From: Setophaga petechia
Lineage: Eukaryota > Chordata > Aves > Passeriformes > Parulidae
DNA: 64,000 nt
Direction: 5' to 3'
Assembly (NCBI GenBank): GCA_024362935.1
Contig: JANCRA010000060.1
Coordinates: forward strand, 1,676,501 to 1,740,500
This document shows, piece after piece, positions 1-11,237 of this stretch. Numbering within the stretch: position 1 is the first letter of the stretch; each line of letters opens with the position of its first letter. The notes beneath the pieces are model-generated. The model had not been told where the DNA came from. It did not search any database and saw only the letters and a list, made by a program, of their open reading frames with translations. Made by a program: the position numbers and the translations under genes.

Positions 1-1937
1 TTATTATTCAGTTTTCTGGGTAAGCATTTCAAATCCACTGCCAAAAAGCATCTCAAAGTCATGCAAGATATTCACTTGCAGGTTTTCTGAACACCTCTTC
101 TACAAATGAGCATTTCTACATAGATCAGTGGTTTTCACAGTAGCTGCAGAAAGGTTGGGCAGTTATGTTGGATACACTATCCAAAGTGATACCTACCTAA
201 ATGATTGCTACAAAATGCAGTTAAGGATGATTTTAAAAATACTCCCAATATAGCTTTGTAAGTTTCCAGTTTCTATCTTTCTGTAAAGAAAGTTCCTCTC
301 AAAACAGAAAGCACTGACCCAAATTTTCATCAGCTGTCTCCTCCACTGTAACCTCAGATTTACTAAACATTTGCTAACTTTTGAGGTCTGAAAAACATGT
401 TACTTAAGGATTCCAACACTCACTCCTATTTAGGAAGCTCTTGTTCACCACTAATTCACCAAGCCCCTTTTGCTGCTACAGAAATGGAATTATTAAATTC
501 ATCCTCATTCCACCTATAAACCTGGTTTTGGCTGGAAACATGGCAGGAGGAGTTTTAAAATCCCCTTTTGTGGAGGTTTGAACAATCCCATATTTTCTGC
601 TATTAATGTTCCAATATTTTACCTAGAAAAATTCTATCATCAGTTTCAGTATTTCTATGTATTTGTAACCAAGTTTCTCATTTTTCAAGCACTGCATCTG
701 CCAAGATAACCCCATGTTATATACTAACTCTGCATTCAGGATATCCTATTTTGCTCTGAATCAGTTTAAATAACTTCACACATTGATAATTTTCAAATTA
801 ACTGGACATTGATTTTAAAAATTTGCTTTCTCAGCTGAGGTCTGAATGTTTATTAATCCTGGCATTAATATTTATGACAGACTCAGCATGCAGATGCCTC
901 TGTATAACAAAGATAACTATGTGCAGTCATAGACTGAATTTATTTTATATCAAAAACAACACAATTGATCTGTGATATTACAAACATCCCTTCACACCAG
1001 TAATGGTCTGTTAGTTTACATCTCCTTCCAACTGTTTGTAAGACACAGCTCAAAACTGGTATTTCTTTATGGTATTTTTGTCTTATCCCAGCTATTTTAT
1101 CTCTCTGAGCAACAGCAAGAACCCAACAAACTGATGCCAGCTGACTAGATGGACAAAACTGAAAGAAAGGAATAATGTGATAAAGAAATTCAGTTTGGTT
1201 ATTGAGAATTAATGTGTTCTTTTCCTGAAAAGGTGTTTGACACTGTGGAAGAAAACAATCAAGGCTACCTAACTGAGCAGCCATCAGTAATCAGCACCTT
1301 TTGCAACATGCTCAGGGGACAAATGTCTTTTTCCAAATCTAAATATGCAGGTAAAAGATGTCCCCAAAAGCCTGTTATCACTGCCCTGCTATGGAGCTGT
1401 TCCCAGAGCTGGCTGAGCATTCAGGGGTGTATCAGGGCACTGTCCATTCCCCAGCACAAATCAATCAATCAGTCAATCAATCTATCAATCAATCAGGTAG
1501 GGTAGGTCAGAAAAGGGCAGCAATGTCATAGGTACTGGAAAGTGAACCCATCCTGAGATGAACTGTAATTGTTTAAATTGGACAGCTTGGGCAGTAAAAC
1601 ATCTCCTGTGTGAACAAGCCTGGTTTCACTTTTTTCTAACACAGCCATGTGTAATAGAGGGACATGAAAGAGAAGAAAACCAGGTGAAATGTGAAAACAG
1701 AAGAAAAATTCATGAACTTGCCAGATACATCAGTTTTAAGCAACAAAACAACTGCAGGCACTTGTAGTCTGCATTTCTGAGAAGAACAGCTTGCAAATTC
1801 ACTAAGAATAACCCCAACAAATTATCATTACAAACTAAGTTGCTCAAACCCAATATAATCTATTTTTTGTGCAAGTTCCCTGACTACCTAAACAAGCATT
1901 TTAAGGACAGCTGGAAGGTGACAGGAAGGCACATTAC
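1..1937. other. NCOA6 intron sequence, no gene seen
   Basis: AT-rich intronic DNA downstream of the first NCOA6 coding exon. Short open frames here have no recognisable product. A simple AATC-type repeat lies near 1457-1496. Confidence 0.6.
1457..1496. repeat. Imperfect (AATC)n microsatellite
   Basis: About nine tetranucleotide units of the CAAT/AATC type with G and T substitutions, in an NCOA6 intron. Confidence 0.85.
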
Positions 1938-2172
1938 CCATGTGTAAGAGGCCAGGCACATTCTCCAGAATGGTATCCAGCTTCTGCTCAAAGTCTCTGT
2001 CACTTATATTTCCTTTAAAAGCCACAAAGATTGTGGAATCCCCAGGACCAGCCTCCTGTTTCAGCTCATCTTCCTCCAGTCCTGAATCAAAATCCACCTC
2101 TAAGTCTTCCATAGCTGAGGAGTACAGGGAGGCATATGTATCTTTTAAATTAGGCAGATCATCCAAAACCAT
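1938..2172 (-). CDS. NCOA6: NCOA6 (nuclear receptor coactivator 6), first coding exon, partial
   Basis: First coding exon of the large nuclear coactivator that bridges nuclear receptors to the MLL3/MLL4 H3K4-methyltransferase complexes. The ATG at 2172-2170 opens 78 codons beginning MVLDDLPNL, followed by an acidic stretch (SSAMEDLEVDFDSGLEEDE) and DSTIFVAFKGNI, which matches the NCOA6 N-terminus as I know it from mammals. The exon ends CACATGG|GTAATG at 1938, leaving one base for the next codon. The acceptor is after a pyrimidine tract at 2212/2213, so 2173-2212 is 5' UTR. An upstream in-frame reading is only 5' UTR: there is no other ATG, and the family starts at MVLDD. The glutamine-rich body and the LXXLL motifs are encoded beyond the left edge; I saw no further NCOA6 exon in 1-1937. 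Confidence 0.93.
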
Positions 2173-2297
2173 TGTTTCCAACAATGGGAGCCTGTCAGTC
2201 GTCAAGGTGATGCTTGGAAGGGAAAAAGAGAATTATAATACATAAAATAATCATTGGGGAAGGACATTAACAGCTGGTCATTGACAGAAAAACCTAC

Positions 2298-2449
2298 CTG
2301 GTGAGCCAGTATTGGGCTCTGTGAATCCAGCTGTGTGAGGCTGAAGATGGTGGCCATGGCAGTGCCCAAGCTGTTCCTCTACCAGGACAAACAGAAGGGG
2401 GTTCCTGGCAGAATTGTGCTGCACGTGACTTGAGAATATTCCAGTTGAT
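2298..2449 (-). other. NCOA6: NCOA6 non-coding exon (5' UTR)
   Basis: A 152-bp exon predicted from splice sites: acceptor CTTTTAG| at 2449/2450 and donor CACCAG|GTAGGT at 2298/2297, just upstream of the first coding exon. It splices to 2212 and carries no open frame joining the NCOA6 ATG. It holds an upstream ATG at 2357-2355 in a strong context (GCCATGG); that frame continues over the splice junction and stops six codons into the next exon, before the main ATG. Exon status is inferred without transcript data. Confidence 0.6.
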
Positions 2450-4650
2450 CTAAAAGACAGACAGGGAGGAAGGAAGGTAGAGGATAAAAAAAAATCAGAG
2501 GAAAATGAATTTTATTAATTTCTGTATCACAGAGGGGACAAGCAAGCAGCTGGTACCAACACTGCAGTGCCTGACTAAAACTCACAGCAACAGCTGAATT
2601 ACAGAATGATAGGAAGAGTCACCAGATTTAATTTTAGAGACTGCAGATGCAATAGGTCCAAAGCAGTAGGAAAGCCACAGCATTCAGTTTTTACACATAC
2701 AGTTTTTACCAGGAGAAATGTAGCATTTGAAAAATATTTTTCTCACACCCAGCTAAATCTCAGGAATATTGTGCCTACTTTCCTAAAGTTTGTAAAGATT
2801 TAGGTGTTTTCAGCTTCTTATGCACATAACAACCTGAAATCTGCTCCCCCTGTCACAGCCCACAATCCCACCATGCCCCCAGACCACACTCAGCTAACAA
2901 TGAATTCAGGAAGCCAAGTCCCACACCTGATGGATCTTGCTTAATGAAACATCTAAACTTTGCAATAAACTTTGACATTATGGCATGAATCTAAGCTGTT
3001 AGAGAAGCACAATCTGTGATAAAATTATCCCTCAGCTTTCAGTGTATCCTGTGTTAGGATTCACATTTTCCCACTCCACCCAGGCAATGGCACTGTCCTT
3101 TCCAGGTGACACATTGTCAAACCACCTGTAGAAACAACCAAAAAAGGGCCCTGTTCCTGACCACCAGAGTCAAAATCAAACCCACTCACCAGCCAGTGCT
3201 GCCAAGATCTCCTAACTCCAAACTGTGGGTATTTGGCACAACCCACCAGAAGGTTTAGCTCAGCCTTGAACAGGACCCAGACTCGGGTTTTGGCAGAGGT
3301 TCAAGTTCCCAACACAAACCCACAACTTGGAGATGAGATGTGAGCTGCAGATACTGGCCAGGGAACAGCCTTTTCTAATGAAAAAAATGTAACAATGTTA
3401 GGAAAACCCAGACACAGCTCTGCACTGTTTGCACACTCACACAGGGCTGCTGAAGGGACAATATTCCAAAGGAAAAATCAGGGGCTTGAAGTCACAAATT
3501 CCCATTGCTTTTGGTCAGATCTCTGCACATACACTCACTACATTTACAAAATACTGTGGGTTTTTTCTCCCTTGCAACTCTACCCCGCACCAGGCAATCC
3601 AACAGCACTAAGGGAAACTCCCCTATTTACATGGAATTTCTCTCTCATTCTGCAGCAGCAGGATGCAGATTAAAAACCAAGCAAATTTTGTCTCACAAGC
3701 TCTTCTGCAGTCCTGCATCAGAAAATAATGTCAATGTTTCACAGGTACTGACCTCTTTCCATAGTGCTTTCATATACTTATTATTGTCATGGAAACTTTA
3801 AAGATGGGCAATAGAGAAATAAATTTAAAAATTCATTACCAGGTGAACACAGAGACAATTAAATCTTTTTTCTTTCCCTTGTTGCTTGGCCTTGTGTCTA
3901 AATTACAGCTCTGAATGTTGGCACCTCCATGAAGGAAAACTCCTCAGTTTCATGTCAGGTGCCCAGAAAATGAGAATTACAAGTAAAGGAGCCTGTAAAA
4001 AAATGTTTTAACTGATTTTTACACAATTTCTTGGACAAGTAACTTCCTTACCCAAGCTGGCTTTAAACTAACCAGGAGGACAGTCCTCCTTCTGCATTCC
4101 CACATCTTTTATTCCACATCCACTGACTCCAGGGAGAGAGGAGCTGAGGGTCCTACACAAATGGCCTTTTTAATGGCCAAACACAGCCACTCTGTGCAAG
4201 GAATGAGGCAAGCATCCTTGAAATATAAGCTCTATATTTTGAGGAAAATTACATAGAATGTTATTTGTCAGAAAATCATGAGTAAATGTTTTAGGGAGAG
4301 AAATTTCAGCTCAAAATACAGGCTCCTACATGTTGAAAGGGTACAACTGTTTGGAGGTGATGGGGTGCAGCACCTGCAGCGAGAAACATAAGTGTCCCTG
4401 ACAATCCCTAACACCAAAAAGATAAGAATTGATCTACAAGAACACAATCATTTCAGGTCTTTTTTAATAGAGGTGTCTGAAGCCTCCATCTTCCCTGTGA
4501 AAGAGCAGAAGATCCCCAGATTGTTTAAATCTGGTTTTTAAACAATTCATAAAAATGCTGCAACTTAGACCAAATTTCATCAACCTCATGTGAATGTGCT
4601 AAAATCTGACAGGATTTGTTGAAGTTATTGCCCTTGCTAAACACTCTAAT

Positions 4651-4999
4651 AATTCTTCCTCTGAGGAGCCTCTTTTGCACATGTCAGGGATCAGTTGTTT
4701 TATCCATAAGCTGAGTGTGCCTGGGATCTGTGGCCTCCAGGCTGTGCCCTGCATGCCCCCTTTGGGCATTCTGCTCTTCATGGGCTGAGCTCTTCTGTCC
4801 CCATACAACACTGCAGGTGAATTTTGACCATTTATCTGTTATTTGGCTGTTTTGAGTATTGAATATTCAAAATATTTGAATATTTGAACATACTGAATAT
4901 TTGGCTGTTTTGTACTGAATAAATACAGTCTAATTGGAGTTTCCTAAATCCCAAAGGACCACAGGCCTTGTTTCACCTGACTCAGAGAACCACAGGACC
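4651..4999 (+). repeat. Left arm of a large imperfect inverted repeat
   Basis: Its reverse complement recurs at 5849-6147. Matching landmarks, in order, are AATTCTTCCTCTGAGGAGCC, TTTTGCACATGTCAGGGATC, CTGTGCCCTGCATGCCCCCT, TTTTGACCATTTATCTGTTA and CACAGGCCTTGTTTCACCTG. This arm carries about 60 bp extra (near 4846-4910, rich in GAATATTC-like words) and lacks a short GC-rich segment present in the other arm. Confidence 0.9.
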
Positions 5000-5848
5000 C
5001 CAGGGATATTGTGGGGGAAGGAAACAAACCCAGACCAAGGTTTAAATTTTCCCTCCCAGATGAGCACATACAGACAGCTACAGCTCCCTTTGCATTTTTT
5101 CTTCACATTATGCTCCTCAAGGATCTCTGCTATATTCATCTGCACCCTTTCCCTCCAAAACACATGAACTTTTGTGTGCTCCTATGCTCAGGTATCATTT
5201 ATCTCACCTATGACATGAGAAAGTGATGATTTGCAGAATTTTCCTTTTCAGGCAGTGCACAGCACACCATCCACATCAGAGCAAATGAATCCCAGCTGCA
5301 CAGCATCCTAACAACTTCTGTAACTCATGGTTGTAGGGTTGGCTTCCATAAATCCTGAGCAAGCATTTAATCCTAATTAGCAGGTACCTTCCCTCAATAC
5401 TCCTCCACACAAACACAAGGAGCCTTCAGCACAAGCACACACAGCTAAAACATTGCTCATTCAACAATCCCTTCAAGCAGAACTCCCAGCAGGGTATGGA
5501 AGGTCTCTGATAAGTAAGAACCACCCCTGAACTGATCTGCACAAGCACAGCACACTTCAGGAACCTGAGCACCCATAAGAAGATCTCTGACCATCCTCCT
5601 TCCTTCAAAAAGCACACATGGCCTCCTCCTTCCTGCCCCTGCTCCTTTAGAGTTTCCAAATTAGTATTTCCCATGATACAATTGTTTCTGGAAAGTCAGA
5701 GCAAGTCTAGTGCTACCACATGGCAACCATTTACCCTCACACGTGGCCTGGAACTGGCTACAGCAACAAAACCATTGCTATGCCTCTTTATTAGAAAGTT
5801 GGTCTTATTCTAATTATTATAAATATCTAACTGAAATAAGAGAGGCAG

Positions 5849-6147
5849 GTCCTGTGGTTCTCTGAGTCAGGTGAAACAAGGCCTGTGGTCCTTTAGGATT
5901 TAGAAAACTCTAATTAGACTGTACTTATTCAGTACAGCCAAATAACAGATAAATGGTCAAAATGCACCTGCACTGTTGCATGGGGACAGGGGTAGAAAAG
6001 CTCAGCCCACGAGGAGCAGAGTGCCCAAAGGGGGCATGCAGGGCACAGCCTGGGCTGTTGCAGCCAGGAGCCCCCAGGCACACTCAGCTAATGGATAAAA
6101 CAGCTGATCCCTGACATGTGCAAAAGAGGCTCCTCAGAGGAAGAATT
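5849..6147 (-). repeat. Right arm of a large imperfect inverted repeat
   Basis: Reverse-complement copy of 4651-4999, ending abruptly at both sides: GGTCCTGTGG at the inner edge and AAGAATT at the outer edge. The spacer is about 850 bp of unrelated sequence. The arms are similar over their whole length with scattered substitutions and a few indels, so the pair is old or under little constraint. Confidence 0.9.
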
Positions 6148-7470
6148 CCCACAGGATAGAGGATGCTGCAGCTGAGACCTGGGCTGCTGGGTCACACACA
6201 CACACCTGGGGAGCCCCAAGGCATTTTACTGTGCCCTGTGCTGTCCCCAGCAGCCTGCACAACAAACCCAGCAGCACGTGGCTGGGCAAGCCTTGGAAAT
6301 CCCATCCAGAGCCCAGGACAGATGGGATGAGAGCAAAATCTGCAATAGCCAGTTGTCACTAGCCAGGAAGCAGCTGAACTTGGGAAAGCTGGCAGGCTCT
6401 GGAGTACCTGGAAGGGCTGGTCTCTGGTCTCTGGAGTGAAAAAAAACAACACAAAGGAAAAATAACCCAAATGGTACCTTGGTATTTTCACCCCAACGTT
6501 CACTCAACTGACCCAAACTTATGTCAATTGGTCTCTTAAACAAAACTTGAAATCTCTTGTCCTGCTTTCCCTTATCTATTGCACTGCACAGCACACAGTC
6601 AAACCAAGGCTTTGTCTGGCCACCTGTTACAGGTTTTCTGCCACAGTCTATTGATTGCCAAGCTTTTTAATGTATTCAAAATAAACACTTTCACAACTGA
6701 TGTCACATCAGAACCTGCACTCTTGCAAAACAAATAAAAAGTGCTAAAACCATGCTCTACATCTCAACAAGTACTCCCCTAAATTACACAAAAGATTGGG
6801 AAGGATGAGAGCAGAAGGAAGGATGGATTGATGCCCTTCACTAGCAGATGGCACAAGCTGGCACTAAGCAGGGTCCTTATCTTCACACTGACCATTATTT
6901 AAAGCTGCAACATGGAAGGGAAAGACATGATGGTACAGCCAACCCCCTTGGAGAAACCAGAATTGAAAGTGAGGAGGAAAAGTCTGGGATAGCAGTAGCA
7001 ATGTAATTTCTAAAGGATTAATGTTGCATTTGCTGTCACTGAAAAATGGTTTTCAAGTGACTTAATGGAAAAAAAATATCAGGAATAAAGGATGTCTTGG
7101 GAAATACACTTTAATGTTTTCTGATTCCTTTGTTCTAGGTGTCAGTGAGGAAAATATGCAGAGATGTTCCTGATGGGACAGAGGAGGTTCAGCATTGCCA
7201 GGACAGCACTGAGAGCATGGCTTTGTTTTACCTGTGCAGGGGCACAGTCACTGGGGCTGTGTTTAAAGTGGGACACCCAAGAACCCCAGAAACACTGATC
7301 ACAGCACTGCCTCTCCTGGAGATTTGGTAACACTGTATTATCCTCCTGCACCTTTATTGCCCAGCACACACCTGCCCACCTTAGAGCTTGTTAAACCTGA
7401 GCAATGAATAAAGCCAGACACCCATAGCCATTCCATGATACAAAGATTAAAATAATATGGCTTTGGGAAA

Positions 7471-7490
7471 AAACAAACAAACAAACAAAA
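7471..7490. repeat. (AAAC)n microsatellite
   Basis: Short run of AAAC units flanked by A-rich sequence in an NCOA6 intron. Confidence 0.8.
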
Positions 7491-10400
7491 ACCCACAAAA
7501 CAAAAAACCCAATAAAACTTTTAAACAAATTCTAGGCAAGTATATACAACAATATAACACGAGGAGAATAAATAAGGCTAAGAATTATGGTTATAATATG
7601 AAAGAATACCTAAAAATAAACATGCACTAAAATTTCCTCTAAAACAACTTAGCCAGGGTTCCAGTAATTTTGAACTCCAGACATTGGTGTTAGATAAATG
7701 ACACAACTTAAGCATCTCAATTGTTCTCCTTGGGAGGAGCAGCCACAAACCTGGTGGCAACCACCCCTAACCCTGTCTGGCTGAGTGGGAAATCAGCTCT
7801 GGAGCCAGCCCAGCTCTGCAAACACAGCAGTGAGGAGAGGCAGGGGGAGAAGTTATAAAAACAACAGATATTCAGATGCATCATGTGTTTATTTTACCTA
7901 CCAAAACAAATTTCACAACTTCAGTATTGTGGGGTGTGCAACAGGACTTCAGGTAATTCCAGACTGGCAAACATGGTTAAACAGAAAGTCCCAAATATGG
8001 AATCCTGAAAGAAAACCATCACAATTCATCAGACAGTGATGTGAAATAACAGAAATACTGAACACACTGGTGAATGGCTCCATTTTTAATATGCAGTTTT
8101 ACACCATGTCAAATGCCCACTCAGCAGTGTAAAAAGCACATATTACTATATTCAGATTTGAACAGCAAAGCCTGAGGAGCTTGAAAAATCAACCTTTCAT
8201 TACAGGCAGAAAATGGAATACTTCCTTTAGGTGGAAATGACATTCTATTCTTCTAAACAGGGCAAGATGTATCTAGAATAATGTATTTATTTGAGTCTTA
8301 GGACATCTTGATCAAACTGATCTTCAGAACAGAGACCCCAGCACAGGCAGGGTGTCCTGTGCTCATCCTGAGCAGGCGCCTGAAGCAGCTCAGGCTCAGC
8401 TCATTCCAGGAGCACCTCAGGCACTGCTGCTGCAGGTGGCCAGCATGGAGAGCTGAGTCCATTGCCAGGCCCTCTCCTGGGTCACCAAGCTGCACTCCAG
8501 CTCCTGGGATCATAAAAACACAGCAGAAAGCTAAATGGCTTTGGGACAACAAAACAGCACCCCTCGAATCAGCAGCGTTGATGGGCACAGCCCGGGGGTG
8601 CCTCTCAAGGAGATTTTCTGCTCATGTGCTTGCCTGCTCATCACTGGGGAAGGGGATCACCCAAAAACAAACAGGGGAAGCAGAAAATGGAAAAACACTC
8701 AGCAAGAAAAAGCAGAGATTTGTTGTCTTCTATCTAGACAGCAAAGCAAAATTGCTTTAAATGCCTTATTGTGCTGTAGCCTGTGCACTTTGCACCAACC
8801 CAGCACCTCAGAGACAAGGAAAGAGGTTTTACATTAAATCACATCATAGAGGCTTTGCAGCACTTTTAATGGTCATATAACACCTTTCAACCTGTTGTAT
8901 CTTCTTGTATTTCTAAGTCATTGTAACTCAACAAGTGTAGCACCAAGTGGAATGCCTGATGGATAAACCACAAGCAGTGACCTGTTTCCAGCCACGTGCA
9001 CCTGCCTAAATGCCATGACCAGACACCAAGCTGAGGAGCAAAATCAAAACTTGAAAAAGGAAATTTTAGTATTGTTGTATAAGCCAAAACTAAAAAAGGT
9101 TTTTACATTCTACAGCAGATACTGCACTAGTTCTTCTTTTTCCCCCTTTTCATAAAAGGATGTTCCACAGCCTAAACAAACTGCCTGGTTACCTCCAAGC
9201 CAGGCCAAGACTTCACAGGAAAGGCTGGGCCATGGAAAAGCTGTTTTTAGGAAGTCTCCAAGGTGCAGCAGGCAGTCCCCATGCTGAAGGCCTGTGCCTT
9301 AGCCCAGCAGGGTGAGGGTGGCTTTGGCTAAAGCGAGGGGAAGTGGAGGGAAGAAAAAAAATCTGAACTCCTTGGTGCAAGGAACCAAAGGGGTTTTGTT
9401 CCTTCAGTTCTCCCTTCTGAGTGTCCCTCACCACGACACCAAACTGCTCCAAAGAAGGGCTGGGAAAGACAGGCTGCCCTAGCAACATCCAGTGAGAGAC
9501 TGAGGATGGTCAGCGTGGGCTATGGGAAGAAAAAGAAAAAATAACTGCTGCTGTCTCCATTTCCAGTGTGCACACAGATTAAATTGGGTTAAGGAAAAGA
9601 AGTAATCAACATTGGTTCATTAACTCCAGCTTTCACTACAGTAAATTACCTGACAGATCTGGATACTGAGCACACATCTCAGCAGACCCCAAGGAGTCAC
9701 AGAAAGAGCCTTGTCAAGTGTTGCAGCTACAGAAGAGTTCTGTTCAGAGTTGATGCTTCCCCAAACACAAAGAAAACAAACCAAGCATGCCTGCAGCAAG
9801 GCAGGCTCCGTTCACTCACTCTGCCCCAGAACTGCTCACTGCTCCTCACACGGGTCTGCTGCACTCCCACAGCCCCCAAACTACAACACTGAAACCCAAA
9901 TGTTTCTGACAAAGACAAAATGACAGCTGGTTATAACACACAGAACTCTTTGCAGTGCTGTCCTGATGTAGTCTGACAGCAGCTTTAATGAAACATCAGT
10001 TTGTTAAAGGTTCAAGAAGTTTGCTGCACACCCACAACTCATGCCAAGCTGCAAACACCTCAGCTGAGCCTTTAGGTTTTACTCCAACAGAATTTGACTG
10101 CTGAGGTGCTCAGGACTGCTCTAAAAAGCAGAATGATAACTTTAGAATAAGCAGCTAAGTTAGCCATGTAGAAATTCCCCCTTTCAGCAGCTGAGATACA
10201 AACCAAGGCAGCTGCCAGGCACAAGGGAAATGGGAATCAGCAATTTTCTTGGGAGCTGCAGTCCACCCAGCACAATATTTGGTCAATCAATTCCCGTCAG
10301 CTGAGTTACTAATTTCCCATGGTAAGGATATTTTCATTTGGAAGAAGCACACTGTGAATCCTGACAGAGCTTTGCAGCACATAACTTTCCACAAGAATCC

Positions 10401-11189
10401 ACCAACACAATCAGCAAACAAAATGAGATGCTATTTAAAACCAGGAGCATCTTGACTGTATTTGATCTTGCCTTCAAAAGTTATGAAAAATGCCTTTTTA
10501 AGTAGCAATCTGTGTTCTGTGTTACAACAAGCTTTTTATTTAAACCAGAATTTAACCACTACCAGACCTTTCTGGGCTGACACACCCCACAGGTGCTCCT
10601 TTATCACCAAATTCTCACAGGGCTTCCTAAACACCAGAAAATATAATCAGCCCAGAAATCCATGTGATCATCAGCACTGAAATAAGGTTTGACTGAAAAC
10701 TGCACCTTCTGCAATATTATTCCTTCTTACATCTAATAAACATCCAGGAAATCTCAGGGAAGCTTTTCAAATTCTGAAATTATGTAAAGAATGAAAAAAG
10801 AATTGAAGCTAAAACAAAGAGCTTAAAAGTAAATATTTGATAGGAGGCAGTCAATATCAAGGGGTCTCTTTTCCCTGACCAAGAAACTAATCTTCATATA
10901 ACAGAAGTAGGTAAACCTTTGGTTGAAATCAAGATTATTCTGAGTTTCCTGACTGTATAAAAACTTGCAGCTTATTTTGTGCTGCTCTGGGCTTTTAGAA
11001 AAATAGAATTTCAAGTGTTATTTATTGTCACTACTGCCATTAAGAACCACACAAACAGCTTAGGACCTTCTGGTAAAATGTGGGTGCAACAGAATTGGAG
11101 AGCAAAGCATTCTTGTAGGGATAAGAAGGGCACTCCCAAAAAACCCTTCAAAGAAACATTTTGCTATGCATGGCAAGGGTAGGAACGAG

Positions 11190-11237
11190 GCAGTCTTCAA
11201 GGTCTCCCCCAACCCAAACCATTCTGGGATTCTGTAA
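11190..11237 (+). mobile_element. CR1 LINE 3'-end fragment
   Basis: CAAGGTCTCCCCCAACCCAAACCATTCTGGGATTCTG is the characteristic bird CR1 3' end (AACCCAAACCATTCTRTGATTCT). Only the terminal few tens of bases are recognisable. Left boundary uncertain. Confidence 0.7.
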
